From contig JAWQUS010000010.1 in assembly GCA_036365455.1 (NCBI GenBank), forward strand, positions 22,182,501 through 22,246,500: DNA of 64,000 bases, read 5' to 3'. Origin of the DNA: Macrosoma leucophasiata. Lineage: Eukaryota; Arthropoda; Insecta; Lepidoptera; Hedylidae. The notes under the pieces were generated by a model. It did not search any database and was not told where the DNA came from. It saw nothing but the letters and a program-made list of their open reading frames with translations. This document shows positions 31,999 through 42,957 of this stretch, piece after piece. The number at the start of each line of letters is the position of its first letter. Position 1 is the stretch's first letter. The translations under genes were made by a program, and so were the position numbers.

Positions 31999-33087
31999 TG
32001 TGATTATCTTTCTATCTATTTCAATATCATCCCAATTTCAAGAAAACAGGACCTACATTACTCTCAGTTCAAATTCCAATACGTAATCAATACGAAATAA
32101 AGAAATAAAATTATTTTTGAAGTTCTTTAGCGGCGCCTTGCACTTTTTGTGATGGGTATAAATTTATAAACTCGAGTCGGGACACGTGAAGCTGATCGAA
32201 AATGCATAAAACGGACCATATGACCAATATTTTTTTCAGAAATTCAGAATTATGGATACTACGGAGTGGAATATATATATGTATAACGGAGTGCCAGGAC
32301 GACGATTAGAGGTTTCCTTTATGAGGTGCGTATCTTTGTCGACACGCGCCTTCATTGTGGGCGTTGTCTTCCAGGAACACGATAAAATAATACGGCTGCT
32401 AGTTCTTTTCCTAATTTAATTATAACAACGCTTGAATCATGGACTTATAATGAGATTACAATTATATCTTACAATACAGAACAAATGGGTTTCCGACTGA
32501 CAATAATGTACGACAGCTCTTCAAAAAGTGAGTGACGTTCGCTCAGTATCAATAGTGTACTCTTTGGATCACCTGTTCTTCCAGCCAGATACAACTCCAT
32601 TCGGTGTTCCCGCGCCGTTCTTTAAATATTACGGAGTGCAATCCGTTGTGTTTCTATGGTAACAAATAATTATTTAACTATCACCTTCAAGATCTCTGGG
32701 ACCACCCACTGGCTCGCGTGATGACACTCCGATGGACTCGATAACACAAAGGTGTCGCTTCTTTTAATTGGGAATTAAAGTGACACTCCTGTCACAGTAC
32801 TTTATCCTTGTGCCATTATAATAAGCTTGAAAATAGAGTGGCAAGGCATTGTGATGAATGACGAGGTATTGTTTTTGGATAACCACAATTTTATAAGTAT
32901 CCGAACTGGCCTAGTAAGTAGCCCTTTAGTTTAGTTTCATAACCCAGAGTTGGCTAATATTATTGTTTGGATGTATGATTGTTTGGAATATGCTAGCCAG
33001 TAACGATGCTGCACCAACAAAACTGCTGACTGTGAATGTCGTCACCCTTAATTTAACCTTATTTATGAATCAAATGACGACCCGATC
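31999..33087. other. No recognisable feature; left flank of the minisatellite
   Basis: AT-rich and apparently single-copy up to the sharp transition at about 33,088. The frame from 32,963 runs into the minisatellite; its first ~45 codons are outside the array and resemble nothing known to me. Confidence 0.4.
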
Positions 33088-34683
33088 AAGTCCCGACGTA
33101 GACCGTCCCGACGTTGAGCGTCCCGACGCCGAGCGTCCCGACGCCCAGCGTACCGACGTCGTGCGTCCCGACGCCGAGCGTCCCGACGCCGAGCGTCCCG
33201 ACGCCGAGCGTCCCGACGCCCAGCGTCCCGACGCCCAGCGTCCCGACGCCCAGCGTCCCGACGCCCAGCGTCCCGACGCCCAGCGTCTCGACGCCCATCG
33301 TCTCGACGCCGAGCGTCCCGACGCCGAGCGTCCCGACACCGAGCGTCCCGACGCCGAGCGTCCCGACGCCGAGCGTCCCGACACCCAGCGTCCCGACGCC
33401 CAGCGTCTCGACGTCGAGCGTCCCGACGCCGAGCGTCCCGACGCCGAGCGTCCCGACGCCGAGCGTCCCGACGCCGAGCGTCCCGACGTCAAGCGACTCG
33501 ACGCCCAGCGTCCCGACGTCGAGCGTCCCGATGCCGAGCGTCCCGACGCCGAGCTTCCTGACCTCCAGCGTCCCGACCGCCAGCGTCCCGACGCCCAGCG
33601 TACCGACGCCGAGCGTCCCGACGCCGAGCTTCCCGACCTCCAGCGTCCCGACGCCCAGCGTCCCGACGCCCAGCGTCCCGACGCCGAGCGTCCCGACGCC
33701 AAGCGTCCCGACGCCCAGCGTCCCGACGCCCAGCGTCCCGACGCCCAGCGTCTCGACGTCGAGCGTCCCGACGTCGAGCGTCCCGACGCTCAGCATCCCG
33801 ACGCCCAGCGTCCCGACGTCGAGCAACTCGACGCCCAGCGTCCCGACATCGAGCGTCCCGACGCCGAGCGTCCCGACGCCGAGCGTCCCGACGCCGAGCG
33901 TCCCGACACCGAGCGTCCCGACGCCGAGCGTCCCGACGCCCAGCGTCCCGACGCCCAGGGTCCCGACGTCAAGCGTCTCGACGCCCAGAGTCCCGACGCC
34001 GAGCGTCCCGACCCCGAGCGTCCCGACGTCGAGCGTCCCGACGCCGAGCGTCCCGACGCCAAGCGTCCCGACGCCGAGCGAGCCGACGCCCAGCGTACCG
34101 ACGCCCATCGTCTCGACGCCTAGCGTCCCGACGCCCAGCGCCCGACGCCCAGTTCCCGACGCCCAGCGTCCCGACGTCCAGCGTCCCGACGCCCAGCGTC
34201 CCGACGCCCAGCGTCCCGACGCCCAGCGTCTCGACGCCGAGCGTCCCGACACCGAGCGTCCCGACGCCGAGCGTCCCGACGCCGAGCGTCCCAACGCCGA
34301 GCGTCCCGAGGTCAAGCGTCCCGACGCCCAGCGTCCCGACGCCCAGCGTCCCGACGCCCAGCGTCTCGACGTCGAGCGTCCCGACGTCGAGCGTCCCGAC
34401 GCCGAGCGTCCCGACGCCCAGCATCCCGACGCCCAGCGTCCCGACGCCCAGCGTACCGACGCCGAGCGTCCCGACGCCGAGCTTCCTGACCTCCAGCGTC
34501 CCGACGCCCAGCGTCCCGACGCCGAGCGTCCCGACGCCAAGCGTCCCGACGCCCAGCGTCCCGACGCCCAGCGTCCCGACGCCCAGCGTCCCGACGCCCA
34601 GCGTCTCGACGCCGAATGTCCCGACGCCGAGCATCCCGACGTCAAGCGTCTCGACGCCCAGCGTCCCGACGCCGAGCGTCCCG
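33088..34683 (+). repeat. 15-bp minisatellite, array 1 (about 106 units)
   Basis: Units are GAGCGTCCCGACGCC or CAGCGTCCCGACGCC with scattered variants (GACGTC for GACGCC, TCTCGAC for TCCCGAC). Because 15 is a multiple of 3 and the unit lacks stops in all six frames, every frame is open for long stretches: RPDAE/RPDAQ, VPTPS and the reverse GVGTL and ASGRS pentapeptides. The register shifts by a few bases near 34,140-34,155. GCGTC..GACGC within each unit is self-complementary. I treat it as non-coding. Confidence 0.9.
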
Positions 34684-34917
34684 TTTAGTACCTCGGCAAT
34701 ATATTTTCTAACGAAGTATTGAGCTTGTTCATCTTCATTTAAAAACATATCCACGACTGCAATCATGAGTACTAAGTTTCGTAATTTGTGTGGTGGTGGT
34801 GGAACAAAACAAAAAATGCACTACACATTTGCGGAATGGAACCGTTTTTTTTTAATCCCTATATCCCTAGAATAAAAATTTCATTCATTCATTCATTCAT
34901 TCATTCATTTATTCCCT

Positions 34918-35100
34918 ACTAATATTATAAATGCGAAAGTAACTCTGTCTGTCTGTCTGTTACCTTTTCATGTCCAAACGACTGAACCGATTTTAATGAA
35001 ATTTGGTAGAGATAGAGCTGACTTTGAGAAAGAACATAGGCTACTTAGTTATTTATAAACCGACATCCACGCGGGCGAAGCCGCGGGCAACAGCTAGTAA
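34918..35100 (+). repeat. D-family repeat inside the left palindrome arm
   Basis: TAATATTATAAATGCGAAAG at the start, GAACCGATTTTAATGAAATT in the middle and GCGAAGCCGCGGGCAACAGC TAGT at the end. Its inverted counterpart is at 37,596-37,775. Confidence 0.8.
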
Positions 35101-35539
35101 TCAATATATGAGGGCAATCTTGTTTTAATTAATTCAATACCTTTTTTAGAAAAAAAAAAACCATTCAGCAGGCGCAAACTGCAAAATATCGCATCAGACT
35201 TCAGCATTCATGTTCGAATTAGAATAGAACCCCAGGCTCTTACGACACATACTCGTACATAAAACGACGTGATGTCATCCGTCACTGCCACGTCCCCACT
35301 CGTGAGCTATTACTCCAAGCCAGGGCAATCACTGTCTTTTTTCTTTTCTTTCTATTGAACCATTCATATTGAGTGAAAAGATGTAAAGATTAACCATCTG
35401 TAGGGCATAGACCGTACAGAAATTACAGAAAAAATGAACCACTTTTACCACTAAGCGACCGAAGCCTAGTAAGCATAGTAGTAAAGCTACTAGACTGTTC
35501 GCAATTTCGATTTCTGCCCGAAGTCAATTTTTATCTATA

Positions 35540-35735
35540 ACTAGCGGCCCGCCCCGGCTTCACTCGCGCTGCTCCGTTCCTATTAGTCATGGAGATGATG
35601 ATAGCCTTCCGCGATGAGTGGGCTATCTAACACTGAAAGAACTTTTCAAATCGGATCCGTAGCTCCTGAGATTAGCGCGTTCAAGCAAACAAACAAACAA
35701 ACTCTTCAGCTTTATAATATAAGTATAGACTAGCT
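35540..35735 (-). repeat. E-family repeat inside the left palindrome arm
   Basis: Starts ACTAGCGGCCCGCCCCGGCT and ends with a CAAACAAACAAACAAACTCT tract and CTTTATAATATAAGTATAGA. The inverted counterpart is at 36,960-37,155, and an independent plus-strand copy lies at 61,440-61,665. Confidence 0.8.
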
Positions 35736-35792
35736 GTGTCCACAACTTCGCACGCGTGGAAAAGTGGCTTTGGGCAGCATTTTTGGATACTC

Positions 35793-36903
35793 GGCGTCGG
35801 GACGCTGGGCGTCGGAACGCTGGGCGTCGGGACGCTCGACGTCGGGACGCTCGGCGTCGGGACGCTGGGCGTCGAGACGATCGACGTCGAGACGCTGCGC
35901 GTCGGGACGCTGCGCGTCGGGACGCTGCGCGTCGGGACGCTGCGCGTCGGGACGCTGGGCGTCAGGACAATGGGCGTCGGGATGCTGGGCGTCGGGACGC
36001 TGGGCGTCGGGACGCTCGGCGTCGGGACGCTCGACGTCGAGACGCTGGGCGTCGGGACGCTGGGCGTCGGGACGATCGGCGTCGGGACGCTCGGCGTCGG
36101 GACGCTCGGCGTCGGGACGCTCGATGTCGGGACGCTGGACGTCGAGTCGCTCGACGTCGGGACGCTGGGCGTCGGGATGCTGGGCGTCGGGACGCTGGGC
36201 GTCGAGTCGCTCGACGTCGGGCGCTGGGCGTCGGGACGCTGGGCGTCGGGATGCTGGGCGTCGGGACGCTGGGCGTCGAGTCGCTCGACGTCGGGACGCT
36301 GGGCGTCGGGATGCTGGGCGTCGGGACGCTGGGCGTCGGGACGCTGGGCGTCGGGACGCTCGGCGTCGGGACGCTGGGCGTCGGGACGCTCGGCGTCGGG
36401 ACGCTCGGCGTCGGGACGCTCGGCGTCGGGACGCTCGGCGTCGAGACGCTTGACCTCGGGACGCTCGGCGATGGGACGCCGAGCGTCCCGACGCCCAGTG
36501 TCCCGAAGTCCAGCGTCCCGACGTCGAGCGACTCAACGCCCAGCGTCTCGACGTCGAACGTCCCGACGTCGAGTGTCCCGACGCCCAGCGTCCCGACGCC
36601 CAGCGTCCCGACGCCCAGCGTCCCGACGCCCAGCATCCCGACGCCCATTGTCCTGACGCCCAGCGTCCCGACGCCGAGCGACTCAACGCCCAGCGTCTCG
36701 ACGTCGAACGTCCTGACGTCGAGTGTCCCGACGCCCAGCGTCCCGACGCCCAGCATCCCGACGCCCATTGTCCTGACGCCCAGCGTCCCGACGCGCAGCG
36801 TCTCGATGTCGATCGTCTCGACGCCCAGCGTCCCGACGCCGAGCGTCCCGACGTCGAGCGTCCCGACGCCCAGCGTTCCGACGCCCAGCGTCCCGACGCC
36901 GAG
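35793..36903. repeat. 15-bp minisatellite, array 2, with head-to-head inversion (about 74 units)
   Basis: From 35,793 to 36,470 the units read GGCGTCGGGACGCTG (the complement of array 1). From 36,477 to 36,903 they read GAGCGTCCCGACGCC. The switch is exact: CGGGACGCTCGGCG, six bases ATGGGA (36,471-36,476), then CGCCGAGCGTCCCG. The left half is ~250 bp longer than the right half. All frames are open here too. Confidence 0.9.
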
Positions 36904-38001
36904 TATCCAAAAATGCTGCCCAAAGCCACTTTTCCACGCGTGCGAAGTTGTGGACACAGCTAGTCTATACTTATATTATAAAGCTGAAGAGTTTGTTTGT
37001 TTGTTTGCTTGAACGCGCTAATCTCAGGAGCTACGGATCCGATTTGAAAAGTTCTTTCAGTGTTAGATAGCCCACTCATCGCGGAAGGCTATCATCATCT
37101 CCATGACTAATAGGAACGGAGCAGCGCGAGTGAAGCCGGGGCGGGCCGCTAGTTATAGATAAAAATTGACTTCGGGCAGAAATCGAAATTGCGAACAGTC
37201 TAGTAGCTTTACTACTATGCTTACTAGGCTTCGGTCGCTTAGTGGTAAAAGTGGTTCATTTTTTCTGTAATTTCTGTACGGTCTATGCCCTACAGATGGT
37301 TAATCTTTACATCTTTTCACTCAATATGAATGGTTCAATAGAAAGAAAAGAAAAAAGACAGTGATTGCCCTGGCTTGGAGTGATAGCTCGCGAGTGGGGA
37401 CGTGGCAGTGACGGATGACATCACGTCGTTTTATGTACGAGTATGTGTCGTAAGAGCCTGGGGTTCTATTCTAATTCGAACATGAATGCTGAAGTCTGAT
37501 GCGATATTTTGCAGTTTGCGCCTGCTGAATGGTTTTTTTTTTTCTAAAAAAGGTATTGAATTAATTAAAACAAGATTGCCCTCATATATTGATTACTAGC
37601 TGTTGCCCGCGGCTTCGGCCGCGTGGATGTCGGTTTATAAATAACTAAGTAGCCTATGTTCTTTCTCAAAGTCAGCTCTATCTCTGTACCAAATTCATTA
37701 AAATCGGTTCAGTCGTTTGGACATGAAAAGGTAACAGACAGACAGAGTTACTGTCGCATTTATAATATTAGTAGGTAATAAACGAATGAATGAATGAATG
37801 AAATTTTTATTCTAGGGATATAGGGATTAAAAAAAAACGGTTCCATTCCGCAAATGTGTAGTGCATTTTCTGTTTTGTTCCACCACCACCACACAAATTA
37901 CGAAACTTAATACTCATGATTGCAGTCGTGGATATGTTTTTAAATGAAGATGAACAAGCTCAATACTTCGTTAGAAAATATAAGATTGCCGAGGTACTAA
38001 A
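36900..38001 (-). repeat. Right arm of the large inverted duplication
   Basis: Inverse of 34,684-35,796. Homology stops at AGGTACTAAA (38,001). The sequence beyond is not repeated on the left, where array 1 begins instead. Confidence 0.88.
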
Positions 38002-38140
38002 GTCAATAAGAAGGTGTAACAATATCAAGTACTTTAGTTTGTCGGTCCGTGGTGGCGCGAATTACAACACTGCATACAAATCTAGCAAAAGCCAGGTGTT
38101 TGCAACATTTGGGTTTTTGAAAATACATAATACGTTATGA
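37916..38140 (+). CDS. Small open frame crossing the right-arm boundary, unrecognised
   Basis: The 74-codon frame begins MIAVVDMFLNEDEQAQYFVR KYKIAEVLKS and ends ...FATFGFLKIHNTL. Its first ~28 codons lie inside the inverted duplication and so also occur on the minus strand at about 34,684-34,766, where the frame then runs into the minisatellite. The acidic N-terminal half is reminiscent of the starts of some transposon-derived proteins, but I cannot identify a family. It may be a 5' exon, a fragment or chance. Function unknown. Confidence 0.25.
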   Translation: MIAVVDMFLNEDEQAQYFVRKYKIAEVLKSIRRCNNIKYFSLSVRGGANYNTAYKSSKSQVFATFGFLKIHNTL

Positions 38141-38159
38141 AATCAGTTAGTAATTCTTG

Positions 38160-38645
38160 TTGCTTATAGGTGTTTTATAAAGACACTTTATGCAGTTAAC
38201 AGCCAGTGATGTAAATTTTGCCTCGTTTTTTTTTTTAATTAATTATTGCGCCATCTTTTACAGATCAGGTTCTTGTGCGACAGTAAATTAAGATACGGAT
38301 ATAAGAAGAGTAATATTTAATTACGCAAAGTTTACACTGTAAAAATAAAATGAAATGAAAGTTCTTTATTTGACGTAACCCTAAGACAGTAGACTTCACA
38401 ACATATTACATACATAAATCGGTACGTTACACAGTAGGTACTTATATATTAATAAAATAAACTACACCTAAAAAACACGAAAAAAAAATTACAATAAAAA
38501 TGAATAAAACTAAATATATATAAACGAACTTAGTTAAATATAGGAGAGAACAAAAAACAACTAAGTACCAACACATAGAACTCCTTAGGTAGGTAGGTAC
38601 TTAAAAAAATTAATGCCAAAATTCTTGAGATACCTAAAAAATTAT
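38160..38645 (-). mobile_element. Probable LINE 3'-end fragment in AT-rich sequence
   Basis: Around 38,340-38,560 the minus strand is A/T-rich and ends with GTCAAATAAAGAACTTTCAT TTCATTTTA, a polyadenylation-signal-like end followed by a short simple repeat. That is how the other LINE tails here look. No coding part is present, and the flanks (38,160-38,339) are unassigned. Confidence 0.45.
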
Positions 38646-38863
38646 ATTTTATTTTTAAAGAAAAATAGAAAGAATTTTTTTTTTTTTTGACTTCAGGCGA
38701 GACTCGAACTCGCGGCCTACTGGGAATCTAGTCCAGCCGCTCTTCCAATTGAGCTACTGAAGTCCTGCCCGATTTGTCAAATCTTTCCTTCACATCTATT
38801 GCATTGCTTTATGGTAGTAATATATTTCACAAGCATGTGTTAATGTGAAATAATATAAAACAA
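38646..38863 (-). mobile_element. tRNA-bearing retroposon (family T), copy 2
   Basis: Flanked by the 12-bp target duplication CTAAAAAATTAT (38,634-38,645 and 38,864-38,875). On the minus strand it starts exactly with the head TTGTTTTATATTATTTCACA, then a shortened body (TACTACCATAAAGCAATGCA...), the tRNA-like domain at 38,690-38,763 (perfect 7-bp acceptor stem ACTTCAG/CTGAAGT), a T/A-rich run and a tail ending AAAATATAAT. Confidence 0.88.
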
Positions 38864-38894
38864 CTAAAAAATTATGTACGTAATTTCATGTCCG

Positions 38895-38995
38895 TAATTC
38901 CCGAAGGTAAATGCTTCCATTCAAGCATATACGCAAACACCCATTATTCGCTGGTTACATTTTGGCTCATGTAACAGGTGGCTAGCCTTGGGAGA
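38895..38995 (-). repeat. SINE C body fragment
   Basis: CATTATTCGCTGGTTACATT TTGGCTCATGTAACAGGTGG matches the complement of the end of the SINE C copy at 9,600-9,660. Confidence 0.6.
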
Positions 38996-39379
38996 AAAAT
39001 GGATATTTATTTACTATTAGGAAACAATAAAATGTTGACCACCACTGTTGCAGTTAGTGCATGGAGCTCGAGAATTCGCATCGGACGTGGATGGAGAGCG
39101 AGCATTATTCTAATGTTCAGCACTTTAGATCGAAAATGGCGTGACAGGGCAAGTGTAACGCGTTCACTTTGTACTGTCTACCTGACACATCGACAGGCGA
39201 TTATGACCGCTATAGGGGTTCGAGGACATAGTTGAGTGTGCTTTGACAATTTATTAAGTTCATTGAAGCTATTTATTAGAGTTTGCGTTTACCTTGTTAA
39301 TGATGTTAAATGTGAGTTTGGCATTTCTGGAGCGGTGGAATGGCTCTCTATTTATTAAAATTGTATGTCTGGGCGTCTG
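38996..39379. other. No recognisable feature
   Basis: A frame at 38,978-39,235 (85 codons) has no known motif. No repeats were seen. Confidence 0.4.
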
Positions 39380-39540
39380 ATTCCTACACAAAGACCAGAG
39401 GTCAAAATACAGATGCGTTATCATCCCTGATACCATCAGTTATTATGTCCCTGCGATAGTTATTACGTGACCATACATCATTACCAACTAACCGCTACAC
39501 GATAGTGCTGAATACTACCATTTGTCGGCAGAAACTGGTA
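39380..39540 (-). repeat. A-family fragment, old subfamily
   Basis: CACAAAGACCAGAGGTCAAA, TTATGTCCCTGCGATAGTTA, ACCAACTAACCG and ATACTACCATTTGTCGGCAG occur in family order. Both ends are missing. Confidence 0.7.
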
Positions 39541-39589
39541 GATATTCTGATCAGTACCAGAGATAAAGGAATCAGTACAGAACATTTGT

Positions 39590-39835
39590 GGTATGTATGT
39601 ATGTATCTTCACGCCAGGTCCCTAACAGGGGTAGGCAGAGAGTGTAGAGCGCCAGATATCCCGGTTCAGACAAACCTCTCGTGCCTCGTCTACCTTCATC
39701 ATTCTCTTCATACATGCACGCCGATTCCTAAGACTTTTGACCCCACCATCAGACAGAACTCGACCTATTTGGTCATGGTAGGTCAGCCTTGGTCTTCCTG
39801 GGCCTCTGCAACCATCCACATTCGCGGTAGATTAG
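39590..39835 (-). mobile_element. RTE-like LINE 3' fragment
   Basis: On the minus strand the frame 39,819-39,622 reads MDGCRGPGRPRLTYHDQIGR VLSDGGVKSLRNRRACMKRM then a DEAREVCLNRDIWRSTLSAY segment, ending in a (CATA)n tail at 39,592-39,608. It is the same family as 43,832-44,502. Only the C-terminal ~65 residues survive; the catalytic domain is absent. Confidence 0.82.
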
Positions 39836-40204
39836 GACAAACTGTGGCGCCGCCCTACTAGCTCCATCATTGTCGCACTCCCGCTAAAAATGTTTAAGAT
39901 CTAAGTACGCCATATCTACGTCATAGCTTAAGTAATATTCATACACGTGGTAATTTAATATGTATCCCTCAATCACATTAAAACTATAGAACTTGGCCCA
40001 CAACACACAGGGTCAATATTTGTGTAGGCCTTTGATTGATTCGACCCAAAATAACAATAAAACCCTTCACCTTAACTCCGCATTGTTTATTTGGGTCAGA
40101 GATTACGAGATGACGTAATACTAAATCTGGTAACACTGTTGGATTACTCAGGTTTGTTCGGTGCCTATCGAGCTCGGGAAGATAAATCTGTAGATTGACG
40201 AGAA
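39836..40204. other. No recognisable feature
   Basis: Unassigned AT-rich sequence up to the (ATTT)n LINE tail. Confidence 0.4.
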
Positions 40205-41550
40205 TTTTATTTATTTATTTATTTATTTAATCTTCTATGCACTAAAACGATACATAAGGCGAACTTAATGCCACTAGGCATTTTCTACCAGTCAACCTTT
40301 GGGTAGTGAGGATAGCAACGAAGTAGGTGCAACACTGGTGAAAATATATGAGAATAACAAAAAAAATACTATATTAAGATGATTGATATATAATATTAGG
40401 TATAATATAATAATATGATTATATATATTAAATATATGTATTAGATATAAATATATATAAATATACATATATACGTATATAACTAAGACGCAAATATATA
40501 ATAAATATAATAATTATAATTAGGAAATATCACGATGAATAATTACTACAGCCTGTGAAGCTACTAGCCAACTAAGTTTAAGTAATGTTCCCGAATTTTC
40601 CGCTTAAAAGAGTACTTGCATGTTGATTTCCTGATATTCACGGGAAGCGTATTCCATAGTTTTATTGCCGAAATAGAGAAAGAGTTTGAAATAAAGCATG
40701 AGCTGTGAAGAGGAACATTCAGGGTAAGATTTTCCGAAGATCGAAGATTAAGATTGTGAGAATTGCCCAAGATTTTAAATTTTGAATTAAGATAGTGAGG
40801 AGAACATGGATCATTAAGAACACTGAACAGTAAGGAAAGCATCCGGACAGATCTTCGCTGTCGGATGGGAAGCCATTTTAGTTTTGAGCGATAGTGAGAA
40901 ATGTGGTCGAACTTGCGCAGACCATAAATGAAACGGATGCAGTTATTTAGAAGTCGATCCAATTTGTTCAAGTGCTCCTGGGATATGTCAGAATAGCAAA
41001 CATCAGCATAGTCAATAACGGGCAAAACGAGACCTTGAACCAGAAGTTTTTTTGTTGCAGATGGTAAAAAGTTCTTAAACCTATAAAAAGACCGCAGCGA
41101 AGAAGTGACAATTTTACTGACATTGTTGATTTGTTTATTCCAACTCAGAGTAGAATCGATGTGTAATCCTAAATCTTTTACTGATGGTGAGAGAGGAATA
41201 AGAGACCCGTTGTATAATAAAGGTGGCAATGCACACATATCAATATTCTTTATATAATATCTACTGCCCAAAATAATGGCTTGACATTTTGACGGGTTAA
41301 CCGTAATGCCGTATTCATGGCACCATTGAGAAATCACTTCTAAATTCGTATTAATTACTGAAATGGAACGTGCTAAATTATTTAAATCGGCTTGAAAATA
41401 AAGTTGTAAGTCGTCGGCATACAGATGGTAAGAGCAGCCAAGTCTAATGGTTAGAGAGTTAATAAATAAAGAAAACAATAAGGGAGAGAGTATAGCGCCC
41501 TGTGGTACACCAGTGCATAAGTCACGCCAATTATGTTCCGGCAAAATCAC
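40205..41550 (-). mobile_element. 5'-truncated LINE (CR1/Jockey-like)
   Basis: Coding part 41,550-40,564 is followed on the minus strand by a ~360-bp 3' UTR. The UTR contains CTGGTAGAAAATGCCTAGTG GCATTAAGTTCGCC and a (AAAT)n tail ending at about 40,207. The 5' end breaks at about 41,551, where an in-frame stop lies just upstream, so endonuclease and the first half of the RT are missing. Dead copy. Confidence 0.88.
40564..41550 (-). pseudogene. LINE reverse transcriptase, C-terminal half
   Basis: A 328-codon open frame with RT motif GVPQGAILSPLLF (residues 14-26) and catalytic YADD at 44-47. It continues into the thumb and C-terminal region (VKDLGLHIDSTLSW, VIDYADVCYSD, LNNCIRFIYGLRKFDHISHY) and ends in the SF..SAIKLWNTLPVNIR pattern shared with the LINEs at 48,389 and 51,420. 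The enzyme class copies its own RNA into DNA at a chromosomal nick. The catalytic aspartate motif A and the endonuclease are absent, so this copy cannot be active. The frame begins with GTG at the truncation, not a real start. Confidence 0.88.
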
Positions 41551-42082
41551 ACTTCTTTTGGTAACTTACATAACTAATTTAAAAAATTAAAATTAAATGT
41601 TACCAAAACAGTGAGAATATAATTACTTCTTTCACCATCTGATGTGCCTACTTCTTACTTTGAATATATCTGGAGGCATGCCGGTGCTTCCGCCAAGACG
41701 AGCTAAGCGAAGCGTTCAGTCTGGAGCGCCTTCTGCGCTCGCCGATTGCCCGGTGAACGGTCTCGAGACGTGTCCGCCTACATAAGACAGTCCTAAAAAT
41801 TTTGATTACATTAGATAAGTAATATTGAGTACTCCACCTTAGTTAAAATGCATGGCTTAGCATTTTTACTCCTACCGTCTCACAGGGTATACAGGTGGAA
41901 ATTAATCCACTGTTCATTACTTTTTGTTAAGAAATATTTCATGTGACACCGAAATTGCTAAGCCACGCATTTTGTATAAAGTGTAGTCTGTGAAGTCAGG
42001 CTTATAGAATAAGAAACAGTACGCTGAGCCATAACTTGGCAATATTTTACTTTAAAATGTTATTGATTGGATATAGCAATGA
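41551..42082. other. No gene recognised
   Basis: TTTTGGTAAC near 41,555 and GTTACCAAAA near 41,600 form a 10-bp inverted pair next to the LINE break. A GC-rich patch occurs at 41,675-41,780. Otherwise AT-rich. Confidence 0.4.
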
Positions 42083-42366
42083 TTGGTGGTAGAGCTCCAG
42101 TGACGAGGCTCGCGGGCGTAGGCACCACCGCATTACCTAATATACTTGCCGCTAAATGGTAGCGTTCAGCACTATCGTGTTCCGGTCAGGTGGTAATGTA
42201 CGGCTCTGCAATTTCCGGCACAGAGGCATAACACTTTTGGCCTTAGGAGTGGTAACGCGTCTGCATTTTGACCTTGGTCTTTGTGTGAGTGTCTATAGGC
42301 TGCAGTCATCACTTAACATCAATATGAACTGCATGCTTGTTTACCACTTCCAATACATAAAAAAAT
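42083..42366 (+). mobile_element. A-family repeat, full length with A-rich end
   Basis: Starts TTGGTGGTAGAGCTCCAGTG and ends CCACTTCCAATACATAAAAA A. Young subfamily (GCAATTTCCGGCACAGAGGC). The 70-codon frame across it is not a gene. Confidence 0.88.
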
Positions 42367-42957
42367 GACACATGACTTTCAGTACTTACCTATTTTCAAA
42401 TACTTAAAATGATTATCAATGTAAAGTTTATGTGGTTAATAATATCTTGGAGATTTATGGATCATTTAACCAATTTTAAATGGAAATTTTTATAGTCGCA
42501 ACATTGATATGGACGATTACACACATAAATCTGTCATGTAATTCTTCTTGGAAGAGCTCCGAGCTTCATGTTGAACGATGACAAGGCGAGACGCATTTTA
42601 GATTAATGAAAGCTTATCCGGGATTTTGCTTGCATACACTTCTTGTACCTACCGGGATAACGCAATCAAAAGAACGTAGGATAAATGTGGGATAAAAAAT
42701 ATATGTCTGAAATGTTGTATACATACATACATACCTATATTTTCATACATACAAATAAATGAATTTTGAGTGTTTGTTTGTAATATAAAAATAACAGCTT
42801 ATTACTAAATGCATATTATGTATATATATATATTATGATACCTACATATTACCAAAATATATTTTTTACCATTTTTGTCTCTGTCTGCTTGTTCCGGCTA
42901 ATCTCGGGAACGGCTTTATCGATTTTGACGGTACTTTTACTGTCAGACAGCTTATGT
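42367..42957. other. No recognisable feature
   Basis: AT-rich, with ACATACATACATAC and TATATATATA tracts near 42,720-42,835. Confidence 0.4.

Larger units (their letters stand above)
34684..35796 (+). repeat. Left arm of a large inverted duplication
   Basis: This arm is the inverse of 36,900-38,001 with very high identity. TTTAGTACCTCGGCAAT at 34,684 pairs with its complement ending at 38,001, and TTTTTGGATACTCGGC at about 35,782 pairs with GCCGAGTATCCAAAAA at about 36,898. Arm lengths are 1,113 and 1,102 bp. It contains a (CATT)n tract, a D-family repeat, unassigned sequence and an E-family repeat. Sampled differences are few, for example one base in the AAACAAAAAATGCAC segment. Confidence 0.88.

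Noticed and set aside
32963..34688. Long open frames (386 and 524 codons, and reverse frames) as genes for repetitive proteins
   Set aside because: All six frames are open because the 15-bp unit has no stops. No frame shows codon-position bias and the arrays flip orientation, so coding is not supported.
35730..37012. Six overlapping frames of 84-418 codons across array 2
   Set aside because: Same cause as above; mirror-image frames on both strands come from the palindrome.
42156..42368. 70-codon frame
   Set aside because: Translation of an A-family repeat.
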